Source: Nilaparvata lugens
Lineage: Eukaryota; Arthropoda; Insecta; Hemiptera; Delphacidae
NCBI RefSeq assembly: GCF_014356525.2
Contig: NC_052515.1
Coordinates: 24,125,212-24,189,211, forward strand
Reading direction: 5' to 3'
DNA: 64,000 bases
The position numbers and the translations under genes were made by a program. The notes under the pieces are model-generated. The model made no database searches. It worked only from the letters and a program-made list of their open reading frames with translations, and had not been told where the DNA came from. This document shows, one piece after another, positions 12,701 through 27,400 of the stretch; the first letter of the stretch is position 1; every line of letters begins with the position of its first letter.

Positions 12701-15700
12701 GTTGTTTGATTTCTTATGATTTCTTGATGGCTTGGAGTGCACCTAATAACATGGCTAAACAGTGAGGTGGAAGTGACTCCTCAAGCTGTATCTAAAAATA
12801 ATTTATCAATTCTTTTACTTGGAGGAAAAATTTTTTTCCCTAAAGAAAATAAGATTTTCAAAAATAATCAGAAATAAGCTTCAGTATTTGAATGTTTCAT
12901 AGAAAATACTGTATAATAATATTATATAGACTGTACTATTATGTAGTGGATTGTTTTGAATCTCAGCCTGTGAGAAATCAATTGTCTTTAAATTACTAAT
13001 CTGTAAAAATAACCCGGCTTAATATTCTGGTAGTGGAGAAAAATACAGAATGAGTGGTTAAATATTGATTGAGTTCAGATATTGAATAGAGTAGAGTTCA
13101 GATATGATAATGGAAGTATATGAGATACGATGATTGGGTAAATAATTGTAAAACTAAAGTTATTTGAAAAGGAAAAACACTGTAAAAGATAAGCCAAATG
13201 CATACACAAGTTTGGAACCATGTTCTCTTTAAAATATAAATTAAAATTGATTCATAAAATTGATTGATCATCCAGATTTTCATTCATTTACAATATTTAT
13301 TGATTTTTTGATAATGTTATCAAAAGTAGTAACCATTTTTTAGTAATTCTCTAGTTGAGTGTTGATTGATAGACTAATTTCCTCTATTAGGGGAGGGGGG
13401 GGGTGAAGTTGAAACTCTAGGATGTTAAGGATGTTTGTTTTCTCTTGCTGACTTAAATTTCAATTCAGAGAAATTAATAAAAAATATGAAGAAATTGAAA
13501 ATGTATTGCCTGGGATGATGGACGTTCTACAAATCAATACTATACAAGTTATGTCATGAACATAGGAAGTTGAATAGTACTCCTGGTTACTGAAATAAAA
13601 GTGGAGTCATTAATTGATGAAGGAAAGAAGTAGAAAGCAACAAAATTAACGTAGAAAATTATTGAAGTGGAATAAGTAACATTTACCTTATTGTCGTTTT
13701 TAGTCTTTCGAAAATTGACTGGCTATTTACTGTCAAAAAATTGTCAGTTTATATTGTTTATTGTTGAAAAACTACATTATTCGTATAGTGAGATCTACGT
13801 TATGATGGCAGTGGAGAAAGGTAGGAGAAAAACGTTGCCGATCCTCTGTCTTGTCAATGCCTTCTAAAGACGGTAGCTGAAACAGGTTTATTGATGTAAT
13901 ATTAACTAGGTACTGTTCATTCTCGTTTAAAATAACCAATTATATTTTATTAAGTAAGAAATTGTATTTTTAAATAATTCTATAATGAATTTTCATAATT
14001 TAGATGAGATAATTTGTTCATTAATTATTAATTCTACATTGTTAAAAGACAATCTGATAACAGAGCAAAGCAAGAAAGAGATAGTTCTATCCGCTTTGTT
14101 GAATGATAGACAAGGATAGCAATACCATTGCTAATCAAACACTGCCATTATAACGTGGACCTCACTAAAGAAAAACATTTTTCAACTACTCCTCAGGTTC
14201 TCGACGTCAATGTTATTCCAACAAACCGCTAAATGAATAGATGAACGCAATTACATTTTAATCTCGTTAAAACTCTGTTATTGAATTATTGATAGAACAG
14301 CTGATTCATGAGGAATTCCAATAATGCACTGGACATAATATGACTTGTGATTGTCAATAAATGAAATAAGAAATACTGCGATCTGCTTTCAGTGAATTAT
14401 TTTGGTAACTCACATTAGCAAACCATAGATTCATACAAAAATATTCTTGTTTATGTGCAAAATTCATTGTAGAAACGAATAAAAATGTTGTATTTTGGTC
14501 ATATCCACATACATTTCATTGAATTATGAAACGGAAATACTCTGCTTACATTATTTACAGCATGACGGAAATTATTTAGTAGAATACTAAGGAATAAACC
14601 ACCTTTTGAATAATCCATACTTAGGTCTTCAACAGTTCTGTTCACTTCAAATAACGTTCACCTATTTTTATATCTATTTGAAGGCGAGGTAGATGTAAGG
14701 ATACCTACCTCCTGAACTTCTCCTCCAATAAAAGGCATACAAATATCAATAGTCATTGTTAGAATAACTATTTGTAACAAGACTAAGGCCCGGTTGTACA
14801 AAAGCCGGTTTAATTTTAACTGCGATTAAATTCACGAGAACCAATCAGAGAAGGCCTTTTAGATAAGACGGCTTCTTTGATTGGTTCTCGTGGAATTAAT
14901 CACGATTAATATTTAACCGGCTTTTGTGCAACCGGAACTGGCTATATAACATTGTATGTAGCTATTTTTAGTTACTAGTCCAGTGAACAGTGGTTTGCAA
15001 ATTTACATTTAATTTGTATGAATAATGTATCAGTTGATGTCCACCTGTGCTGCCCTTTAGCAATTGTAATATCACGTGAGGTGGGAAAGAAGGTGAAACG
15101 AAAAAGAAGAAGAAGAATCCTAACGGAGGGTCAGGATACGCCCTTATCTCGTAGTGAGTGTCCGATCCACATCGTAATATTATTGAGAAAAATGGCGGAT
15201 AATCACTAAAAAACAATGTTTTTCACGGTTTTCTCGGAAACGGCTCTAATGATTTTCTTCAAATCTATACCATGGAAGCTATTTATTAGCCTATCAACTG
15301 ACATGAGTCTTATTTCTGGGAAAATTTCAGGAGCTCCGTAATATTATTGAAAAATGGCGGATAATCACTAAAAAACAATGTTTTTCACGGTTTTCTCGGA
15401 AACGGCTCTAATGATTTTCTTCAAATCTATACCATGGATAGCTATTTATTAGCCCTATCAACTGACATGAGTCTTATTTCTGGGAAAATTTCAGGAGCTC
15501 CGTAATATTATTGAGAAAAATGGCGGATAATCACTAAAAAACAATGTTTTTCACGGTTTTCTCGGAAACGGCTCTAATGATTTTCTTCAAATCTATGCCA
15601 TGGATAGCTATTTATTAGCCCTATCAACTGACATGAGTCTCATTTCTGGGAAAATTTCAGGAGCTCCGTAATATTATTGAGAAAAATAGCGGATAATCAC

Positions 15701-18700
15701 TAAAAAAACATGTGTTTCACGATTTTCTCAAAAATGACTTGAACGATTTTTTTCAAATTCATACCCTGTATAGTTATTTATCGGCTCTATTAACTGGAAT
15801 GAGTCTCCTTCCTGAGAAACTAATGGGGGGTCCACCCCATCCTTGAGAAATGGACTTTGTAGCCTCCTTCTCGGGCATGAGGTAGGTAGGTAGAGCAGTT
15901 CATAAAAAGAACACATAGTCGAGATATTTTATCTGTAGAACAGCTGTTTTGACGACTTCTAAAAAATATCGAATTTCACAATTTACACAAAGGAAAAAGT
16001 ACTCTGAAACAACTAACTATACACATAATATACATAAGTCTGATCGTAGTTTCAAATATGTTGCCGCCAATCGTCATTATGTTATTCCCCTAGATCATTC
16101 TCGTTTAAGAATGAGGCATAAAGTCCAATGAGCAAGGAAAGTTGTGTGAGTGAACCACACCAGATTTTTTAGAATACATGTTTACTTCAGAAAGTCTAAA
16201 ATATTAACTATATTATGCTGTTAGTGTAGAATAGTACATAGTATATTAACAAGTATTGTAGCAAACATAGTATATCATTATAAATGGAATTCATAGTATA
16301 TCTATTTGTAATTGATGATGTGTTTGTTTTTTGAAGTGTGAATGAATTGTTATTTTGATGAGTGATAGTGATAGTTTGATGAGAACCTAGACCTTGATTT
16401 GGACTGTAGTATAAAATTTGAAAAGGGACAGTTTGGGCACAAGCCTGTTGTGCCTCCTCATATAACTGTAAAAATAATTTTACGGCTAAGAAAATGAATA
16501 AATAAATATAAACTATATATTCAATGTTTCGTTACAAGTTTTCTATGCTTTTATACTCCAGAGCGAAGCTCGGCCCACCTATATCTAATTATTAATTCTA
16601 CAATGTTAAAAGACAATCTGGCAACAGAACAAAGCGAGAAAGAGATAGTGCTATCCGCTTTGTTGAATGATAGACAAGGATAGCATTACCATTGCTAATC
16701 AAACACTGCCATTATAACCTGGACCTCACTAAAGAAAAACATTTTTCAACTACTCCTCAGGTTCTCGACGTCAATGTTATTCCAACAAACCGCTAAATGA
16801 ATAGATGAACGCAATTACATTTTAATCTCGTTAAAACTCGGTTATTGAATTATTGATAGAACTGATTCATGAGGAATTCCAACAATGCACTGAACATAAT
16901 ATGACTTGTGATTGTCAATAAATGAAATGAGAAATACTGCGATCTGCTTTCAGTGAATTATTTTGGTAACTCACATTAGCAAACCATAGACTCATACAAA
17001 AATATTCTTGTTTATGTGCAAAATTCATTGTAGAAACAAATAAAAATGTTGTATTTTGGTCATATCTACATTAATTTTATTTCATTTATTGATAATAATT
17101 AAGATTGTCTTAATGGTAAGATAATTTATTGAATTATGAAACGGAAATACTCTGCTTACATTATTTACAGCACGACGAAAATTATTTAGTAGAATACTAA
17201 GGAATAAACCACCTTTTGAATAATCCATATTTAGGTCTTCAACAGTTCTGTTCACTTCAAATCACGTTTACCTATTTTTATATCTATTTGAAGGCGAGGT
17301 AGATGTAAGGATACCTACCTCCTGAACTTCTCCAATAAAAGGCATACAAATATCAATATCATTGTCATTATTGGAATAACTATTTGTAACAAGACTAAGG
17401 CCCGGTTGTACAAAAGCCGGTTAAATATTAATCGTGATTAAATTCACGAGAACCAATCAGAGAAGGCCTTTTAGATAAGACGGCTTCTCTGATTGGTTCT
17501 CGTGAAATTAATCACGATTATATTTAACCGGCTTTTGTGCAACCGGAACTGGCTATATAACATTGTATGTAGCTATTTTAGTTACTAGTCCAGTGAACAG
17601 TGGTTTGCAAATTTACATTTAATTTGTATGAATAATGTATCAGTTGATGTCCACCTGTGCTGCCCTTTAGATATTGTAATATCACGTGAGGTGGGAAAGA
17701 AGGTGAAACGAAAAAGAAGAAGAAGAATCCTAACGGAGGGTCAGGATACGCCCTTATCTCGTAGTGAGCTCAATTTGTCCGATCCACATCGCAATATTAT
17801 AGCGAATTGCAAAATGTGGAATAGAGCAACATGTCTTGGACTTTCTTATAAACTTTCTCAAGTCCCATTGTACTAAAAGTTTCAATAATTTTTTGCCAAA
17901 CTTTCAATTTGCATCGAAGAAGAGCAGCGCTCATTTACCTTTTTTTATGATTTGATATCTTGAAAACTCAGGGAAAAAGTAATAGAAAATCTCATTACAA
18001 TATTATACAGGAATGGTAAAGTAAATTCGTATGGATTTTGTTGGTGGGGAGTCCTTTGCGGGATGGTCCCACCGCCTGAATATATAATTTAACCCTTCAA
18101 TGGACCTTACGATTGTCATATTTCAGCCGGGACCGACAGTTTAACGTGCCCATCCGATAACACGGGAGTGATCTGGAATGGTGTCTAGCCACCACGAGGT
18201 ATCTATGAATGAATCTTGGTGAATTTCGTCCACGTTGAAGGATCAATTAACGGTCTTATTATGTGGTGTGAATGAAAATGAATCGCCCATGTTTAACAGC
18301 ATAATGATATCAGCTTTGCTAATACACACAGCAGCAGACAGACGGTGAAAAAATCAAAAGTCTGTATACAGTGGTGAGTTGACATATGCAGACGGACGGA
18401 CATTTGTATGCGTTGCAACATTCGAACACCTAAGGAGGAATTTTCCCTTCGTCTGTCTGCATACTTCCGTCTGTTGATGATGTGTGGTTTTGCTTTGAAA
18501 CTTGCACGGATACATAGTAAAATATATAGAGCAACCTCATCAACACAAAACAGTAGTAGGCCTATTGCCAACATCAACAAAAATACACCTATATAGCCGG
18601 GGTCATGCAGCGTTTCGATCCTTGTCCGATAATATAGTGTGTTTGTCTTTTCGGTCTCAACATTTTATAGTTTTTTTAAAGTTTGGAATTTTCCTATCAT

Positions 18701-21391
18701 TTGTAATTAATTTTATTCAATTTAGAAGTATTTTTTTATTTGAAAATTATTTTTGTGTGTTTTGAATTGTAAATTGAGTGTGTAATTGAAGAATTTTGAA
18801 GAGACACATAACGTAGCTACATCTGGTATTTTGTATAAATTAGAATTGGAACCAATTTGGGCGTAAGCCTATGATACTTTTGCGTAAGTTGTGTAATTCT
18901 GAATGATAGAATAAATAAATAACATTTCTCTTGGCTCCAGGGGTGGTGGTAGGACAAATCATATGTCGGACATGTGTGGCATGCATCATTCTAGGCTGTT
19001 GTCATCCGTAATCGGATCGGAGTGGGATCGGAACGCTGCATGATAGGTGTGTTCCCAGAATCGAAGAGGATTGGATTGAAAGCCTGTATTTGTCAATATA
19101 ATGGCTTCTACTACGATTTTCTTTGCCGGCATATTGCTGATAATAATTATTGTTATTGATCTACTCTCGTACAATCCTGTTCGATTTTGTTTTGTTAATT
19201 TCATTGATTGTTTTGTGTGTTTTAGACAAGCGGTGTGACTCCTGTGGTGGATCCATTGCAACAGTTCTTGCATGGCTTCATAGCTTCGCTGTCGGTTATC
19301 ATAGTGTCGGAGATCGGCGACAAAACGTTCTTCATAGCCGCCATTATGGCAATGAAGCACTCGCGTCTCACCGTCTTTGCCGGCGCTATTTCCGCGCTCG
19401 CCTTCATGACCGTGCTCAGTGGTGAGTCAGCAAATTTTGTCCCAAAAATAATAAGAAGATGGAAGAAATCATATTAGAATCAAATGAAGATGAAAAACAC
19501 ATATTAGACTGACCACAAACAAACTATAGGACACACCACTACCTCCGTAAACAAAGCCATAGTTTATTCTGGTGACGTCAGCACAGGTAGGGCTCCTACA
19601 CCAATAAAAATTTGTTGATTTCAGCTGATCTATATCAGCTAGTGTTTGTATTGGTGTAGGAGCCCTACCTGTGCTGACGTTACCATCAACCACCTGTCTT
19701 GCACTATGGCTTTGTTTACGGAGGTAGTGCACACCCCATGCCTGTTTTGTAATCAGCGAGAAGCATCTAACAAAAAACAGCAGCTTCTAACATAACATAA
19801 GCCATCTATAACAATGAATAAATCACTGGAAAATTAAAAATTTTAACGATACAAAAATAATTCAACCTCAAATAGAGCAGCAAATAAAAAATAAGGACAA
19901 AAAATCTAACCTCAAAAAATGTTGTTTGAAGACTTTCACTGTAATGACACAACAATGTTTGACGACATGTGTGTACAAACATGATCATCATGCATGTCCT
20001 GTCGTTAGTGGTCAGCCTTAGGTACCGTACCGATTGTAGAATCATATAACGCGCCGGTGTAATAATGAAGAGGACCCAAGTTCGAATCTCGACCGGGGCA
20101 AAAGTTTTTGACCACAGCACAATCACATTAGATATGGCCACCTTGTCTTTCGGAGGAGACGATAAGCCGTCGGTCCCGAATACCTAAAAAGTAGTCGTCA
20201 TCTCCCATCATCATCATCCCTCTCACTCATTACCCACGCACAAGCCTAAGAGCTTATGTGGGCATCATCACCCGCAGTATATTATTATTATTAGCCAATA
20301 TTATTAGAATTAAAAAAATATGAAATAATCATATTAGGTAAACCAGTACTACATTACTTCAAATCATGGAATCATTTCTATTGTCGAGAAAATTGGATGA
20401 ATCCAACATAGCATTGCAAAAGCAAGCCGAAAACACCAAGAAATTGAGTGGGGAGAACACCCAAAAATCTCTTGGAAATATTTATTTATTTATAATTTTT
20501 ACAAAGTAGCACTGATTGGGAGAGAAAAACTAAGGATAATCCTTGTACCATTTTCTCCCAAATTTAGATAAAACTTTAAAAGTCCGAGATAGGGTTATGG
20601 TTTCACTTTTCTAAAATTTAGTCCATTTTCACTGAAAAAATCTGGTGTGGTACACTCACACAACTTTCCTTGCTCATATTTGAAACTACGATCAGACTTT
20701 TGTATATGTGTATATATAATTGTTTTCAGAGTACTTTTTCCTTTGTGTAAATTGTGAAATTCAATGATTTTTTTTAGTCGTCATTTTTTTAAAGTCGTCT
20801 AAACAGCTGTTCTACAGATGAAATATCTCGACTATGTGTTCTTTTTATGAACTGCTCTACCTACCTACCTCATGCATGACAAGGGGGTTACAAAGTCCAT
20901 TTCTCAAGGATGGGGTGGACCCCTCATTATTTTCCCAGAAAGGAGACTCATGCCAGTTAATAGAGCTGATAAATAACTATACAGAGTATGAATTTGAAAA
21001 AATCGGTCAAGTTATTTTGAGAAAATCGTGAAAAACATGTTTTTTAGTAATTATCCGCCATTTTTCTCAAGTATATTACGGAGCTCCTGCAATTTTCTCA
21101 GAAATGAGACTCATGTCAGTTGATAGGGCTTATAAATAGCTATCCATGGTATGGGTTTAAAGAAAATCGTTAGAGCCGTTTTCGAGAAAACCGTGAATAA
21201 CATGGTTTTTTAGTAATTATCCGCCATTTTTAATTCAATTTTATTGACTTTCTTATTGTCAGATCCTCATGGTATAAGGACCTTAAGTTTAAAATTTCAA
21301 GTCAATCGGTTGATTAGGAATGGAGTTATCGTGTTCACAGACATACACACATACACACACACACACACCACACACACACACCACACACACA

Positions 21392-21432
<41 letters not shown>

Positions 21433-24400
21433 ACACACACACACACACAACACACACAACACACACACCAACACCCAAAAATCATGTTTTTGGTCTCAGG
21501 GGATTTTGAAACGTATAGAAAACTTGAAATTAGGGTACCTTAATTTTTTTGGAAAGCAATACTTTCCTTACCTATGGTAGTAGGGCAGGAAAGTAAAAAC
21601 AACGAAAACTAAGAATTTTAAATTTTGATGGTTAAAAACAGAATAAAAAACAAAAATAACACACTCAAATCACCATTAATTTGGAACATTTTTGCGTAAT
21701 TTGACAAAATTTAGAGCCAGAAATATATCTGCCATTACCTCATAATGGCTTACAATGGCTACAATGAATACCGAGCTGCAGTGTGAGATTCACGTTTCAA
21801 AGTCAGTGGAACTGATAGGACAGCAGAGTTGCCAATTTTCTGTTACCACATTCTTCAATAATTATTGTAGATAGCTGTGATTTAAATCATCCCGGTATAT
21901 CTGATTGTTGGTTCTTGTTTACATTGTTCAATTATGCCTCAAATATATTAATAATCTTCTGTGAATTTATCCTCTTATCGTCCTTATGTATCCATACTAT
22001 TAACTGTGAACTTACTCATTTAACAAAACAGAAATCATAGACGATTTGTAATAGCGTTCTCGAAAATGGCTCTTAATGATTTCATTCCCTCAATGATATC
22101 TCCTAATAAATTATGATTAGTTCAAAAATACTCTTGGAAGACAATATATCATAATTCAACATTAAACTTCTGACAGTGCTTTGTAGTTCATGGATTTGAA
22201 TCTTGATTTTTTTGTTCAAACTGAGAAAATTCTTTCGCACCCACAAGTCACAATAATTAAGATTATGATTAGAAAATAATTATGATTAGTTTAAAAATAC
22301 TCTTGGAAGACAATATATTATAATTCAACATTGACAGTGCTTTGTAGTTCATGGATTTGAATCTTGATTTTTTTGTTCAAACTGAGAAAATTCTTTCGCA
22401 CCCACAAGTCACAATAATTAAGAAATGCCTAACTAACACAGACATTATCTTATCTATCTCATAAGAAACTGTTGGCGTGTGAGTTATTTTATTATCGAGC
22501 TCTACCACAGATTCAAGTAACCCACTCGACACTTTTGTGTGAGTTTACTTTGTTATCAGAAATTAAATAAATCTGGTTCGACAATCAATTTCGAAAAACG
22601 TGACTAACTGTCATGCGTTCAATTTTATAGTGAAACCACGTGGTATACTAGGCCCTCAGTCGTTAAGTATAATTTAATCATGCGAGGATAATAGATTTTA
22701 TTTTATTAGTTCAGAATTGGTACTGAACAGTTAGTACAGTGTTTAGTGTACTTTTCAATCAGTTGATCAAAAAAAAAAAATGTAACTGAGTTACACTGCA
22801 ATAAAATTGTGTCTCAATGACGTATGAAGTAACTGTTATTTTTATTCAGCGTATGGCAAATACACAACACAGATATCACAAAATTTTTAAACATACAGTA
22901 AATAGAAAATCTATTAATAAAACGAATAAAAATATCTTAGTCAATTTTACAGTCACTTTGTCCTGGAATTATAACTGTATTATAACTTGTAACTGTTATA
23001 TATGTCTATTATATAGACAAATTACAAGATTTTAGATACAAAAAATGACAGAAATTAGAGAGGCAAATACAGACTTTAATCAGACAGAAAAATGAGACAA
23101 GCAAATCCACTTATTGATGGAATATATCATATCATCTTTATTTTAGTCTGAGGAATTCAAGTTTCAGGGATGTAAAAATCAGGAGTCCTCTCTCTCTAAT
23201 GGCGATGTGTCTAGACTTGCATGTTGGTAATGGGCGAGGATAGTATATAAAATATAGTATATATTATATATACTATATACTGTATACTATCCTTGGGTTG
23301 TAGGTGTGTATTGATCAAGTCCAGTACATTTTCTATCCTTGAGTAATGATTAGTTACGAACAGACCTACGATATCAGGCGAGCTCCGAAATCACTCGTCA
23401 AAATGGTATTAGCAGAGAAAACGGATACTAAGATTGTTTATTCTATGGTATCAGTATTATTGAAACGAGATTTCAATTTCTGATTGTGATTCATTATTTT
23501 CGGTTGCAATTGGCATTTATTTATTGCAATAAATATTGATATACAGAATAGGAGTCCTGTACTTGTATATATCAATGTACAAGAGTTTATTCAAACCAAT
23601 GTAGAATAGATTTGGGCCAAGCCAAACAAATGTAGAATAGATTTGGGCGAAGCCAAACCAATGTAGAATAGATTTGGGCCAAGCCAAACCAATGTAGAAT
23701 AGATTTGGGCCAAGCCAAACAAATGTAGAATAGATTTGGGCCAAGCAAAACCAATGTAGAATAGATTTGGGCCAAACCTGTTGTTTGTTGTTTCATGTGA
23801 TCTGTATTGTATCCATAAATAAATAAATATTATTTGAAGATTGATATAAAATTGTAATAAAAAACAAACAAAGTTATTAACTTGTTTGTTTCTATGAAAT
23901 GAAAAAAATGTGTAGTATTCTAAAAGGAATTCTAACAGCTTAAACAATATTTCTGTGTTCAACGAACAATGCTCTATCAGCAAAAGTAAAGTAATTAAAT
24001 TAATCATTGGAGAGCTTGGGAATTTTATCAGTGAAAATTGTTTTCTCATAACGGTAAGTCAAAGGGTCAAGTGTAAGTGAGGGCCGGCTGTGCCCTAACT
24101 TCGCCCTCCTAGGTTTTAAATCAAGGCAGCTATTTATTTCAATTCAAAGTTTTATATTTTCGGACGAAACAGGCCCCACGTGATTGTCATCACGTCCTGA
24201 TTTATCAGTTTTATACAAATATAACGATCTGTATTCCTCTAATAACAAGTATTGAAGATATCAGTTAGTAAACTATTGACTGCTCTATTATTTTTCCAGT
24301 GCATAAAATATTTACTTGATGTAAACTACTGTGTTCAAAATAACAAATTAATCATGGCTATGATAGAACAGGTAGTGGCACAGTTGCAGTTGCACTGTAG

Positions 24401-27400
24401 GACTGAATATAATAATTATTATTCAGTGAAAATATGTGACCGATGAACTGTTGAAGGGGATATTAGGCGTTTTTCAGGCGTTTTCAGAGTCAGCAGGGCA
24501 GGAAGCTCTCTGATTGGATTGCCGCCTGAAAAAGTGTGAAAAACACCTAATATTTCATTTCATTTATTTATCGTCACATTACATCAATTTTTGAGTAACT
24601 CTCATTCGACTGGTGACATGTCAATACTAGAACAAAATTATATTTAAAAGACTCAGTTCTAACTTCTTGAAAGTAAATTAAATAAATACACTCTATGATG
24701 TATCTCATTAAATTCACATGGAAATGAAAGTCACAAAAAGTTAAGTTACACTCTACAGCCCCTTTCCACAAATTAAAATTCGGCAGCAGAGTATAGGGCT
24801 TTCTCTACTAGCATTTTTCTGACTGTTAGTTTGAATTTGTTTATTGAATCTAGATTTCTGATGGCTGCAGGTAATTTATTAAAATAACGTATTCCAGAGT
24901 AGAATGGAGTTTTTTCTAGAGATGTGTGCCTATGTACTGGAAAAGCAATGAGACTACTATTACGTGTATTATACCCGTGATTATCTGTGCAGAATTGAAA
25001 TTTATCTAAATTCTGTTCAACAAAAACCAACAATTGATAGATAAAAATAGATGGCAGCGTTAGAATGTTTAGGTTTTTGTAAGAATCTCTTGATCTCAAT
25101 CCACAAATGACTCATACTATTTTTTTCTGGATTATAAAAATTATGGTTCTTATAAAAATTCTGATTAAAAAAATATGGTTCACCCTAAGGCTAGGCACAC
25201 ACCAGTTGTCTTAATAAGCAAGTCTTACATGTCTTACAAGTCTCAACATGTCTTGATAAGCAACTATGTGAAGTATTGTGACTAAACATGTCTTGTCTTG
25301 TCTTGACTAACTGGTGTGTGCCTAGCCTAAGTGTATTTCAGAAAAACACAACAAAAGTAATGATCTATGTGGAATAAATGTCGTCTTCTGTAATAGAGCT
25401 TCCAATAATTATTATTTTGTCATCATGAATAATGAAATACAAATTTCATGTCATGTTGAAAGACAAATAAATAATTCCAACAGAATGTTTGACAACATTT
25501 CTTTGTGTTTATTCATTACGGAAAAATACCACTTCACTCACAATACAACTATAAAACTATTTTGTCATTGATTGAAAAATAATCCACAGCTATTGATTCA
25601 TAGAGTACTTTTCTTATCTCCATGATGATTTTTAGAGAACAAGATATTATTTTCTCATAGGACATTAGTCCTACTGATAAATCTAACATAAAATAGAAAA
25701 TAATAAGTAATTAAAACTATGATTCAATTTTTAACTGACATACTGAAATATCAACAGATCTTAAATAGCTGCACATTTATTGTTCTTCAATAATACTTTA
25801 ATACTGAATATTATGATTTTTCTAATTAGACAATCTAATTACAAGTCTAATTAGAGTGTAGTGTCGTAAAAAATAGTTCAAAACTAATTATTAACTTGCA
25901 GTTCGTCATGGATAGTGAAATAGATGAGAATTATTAATCTATAATGATTACTTTTAAAAAGCTTATTCTGTTGTGGAAAAATTACAACTTTCAGATGAGT
26001 AATATAATATGAGTGAGCTTACCCTCCTCCTTCAGAGAAATAACTTCAGGAAGTCCTGTCAAGTTCTTCCCACCAATAAATTCCATACGAATATTTATTA
26101 TTGTGAAAAATTCCGCTAAATTAGATAAACAGATTTTCTCAGTATTTAGTTATTAGAGAAATCTCAGTTTTTTATCAAATTATATCTACTAGTTTCTCAC
26201 TAACCATTAGTACAATCATAGAGAAAAAATAGCTTAAGTAGATATCCCATGGTATAGGGCGTTTATGTCGCAACTTTTACTGTTATTTCAAGCTGATAGT
26301 CCACGTAATTCTTTCCTGTGAAGCTTTATGACACTGGTAGTCTCTCATATTGTGCCGTTCATACACTCATACAATAATCAACAGTAATCGGCTTGAGATA
26401 ACAGTTAAAGTTGCGACATAAACGCCCTATACCATGGAATATCTACTTATGCTATCGTTTCTCTATGGTACAATCCACATAAATATAACCAATAAAGATT
26501 TCTATAAAAATTATCAAAGTGAAATCCATCGTCTCATTTCTAATTTCCTCCATAAACTCCGACATTCAAACTGTCTCATATAATTGATGGTAGTGAACAA
26601 AAATTATTGATTATAAAAATGGCATAGATCTAATTTCCTTACAGCAATAAATTCTTTTGGAGTCAATGGGAAAATGGAAATAATCAATCACAATTGCAGA
26701 GTATGATTTCTTCTACTATAATTCTCAATTTCCTTTTCAAGACTAATACCTATTACCCAGCTATCTAAACTAATAAACTATCCTCTTTGAACTATTAACG
26801 CTAATTGGTTGTAAAACTCATTCTAACCTTGAATTAAATTATGACTGGGAGTAAATCGTTAGGTATTTTCTGACTGGGAAATTTTGATCTAATAAATGAA
26901 TTGATTTGGCTTGATGTGTATCACTGTATGGATGGTTGCATTTTTGACAGGGCCATTGCTTATGACCTCTCTGGCCACTAAATAGAAAATAGGCAATTTC
27001 GTCCGTAAAATGGATTTCTCCAATCCAGTGGTTATTTAATGCTAAATATCGGGGCACCGATCTTCGCTCGTCATTTATTTATTGATAAACAGAACACAAT
27101 TTTCAAAATGATTGGGGAAGGACTAATAGGCACAGCCCAAAACTGTTTCTTCCCCGAATTTTGATTTATACACTATAAATATGTGGTTAGAAAGTAGGTT
27201 ATGTTCCATACACTAGAATTAAGGTCCAATTTTCAGTCCAAACATTTGAAAACAGAAAAGTTCTAATTTAGATTGTTTACAAACCAATTTTAATAACAAA
27301 ATAACACTCACTAATCACTTAAAACTGTAAAATAATGATTAACTTTGAAAATTATGATATACTCTAATTTAGAATGATATTCCATGTCATGTCAACAAAT

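Larger units (their letters stand above)
3771..19225 (+). other. TMEM165 intron 1 (15.5 kb)
   Basis: It holds a small hairpin (4920-4964), a MITE (5267-5365), a purine-rich tract with a minisatellite (5685-9065), a foldback MITE (10329-10475), the candidate alternative first exon (12430-12477), another MITE (13793-14169), a segmental duplication (14022-15182 / 16586-17800) with an inverted element between, and a further DNA-element relic (18597-19050). The stretches 9066-10240, 10640-12400 and 12480-13790 show nothing else I can name. Confidence 0.7.

Noticed and set aside
19235..19477. Reading exon 2 as a complete small membrane protein
   Set aside because: Continuing past the gtgagt donor adds unrelated residues; the exon joins in phase with exon 3 and matches the family across the junction.
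23591..23796. Regularly spaced repeats as a CRISPR array or a repeat protein
   Set aside because: Units are contiguous without spacers, in a eukaryotic intron; frames over them (e.g. PKSILHWFGLAQIYS) follow from the 31-bp period.
24252..24446. 64-codon frame beginning with a hydrophobic stretch
   Set aside because: Surrounded by repeat tails in intron 2, no conserved motif; hydrophobic residues are expected from AT-rich codons.
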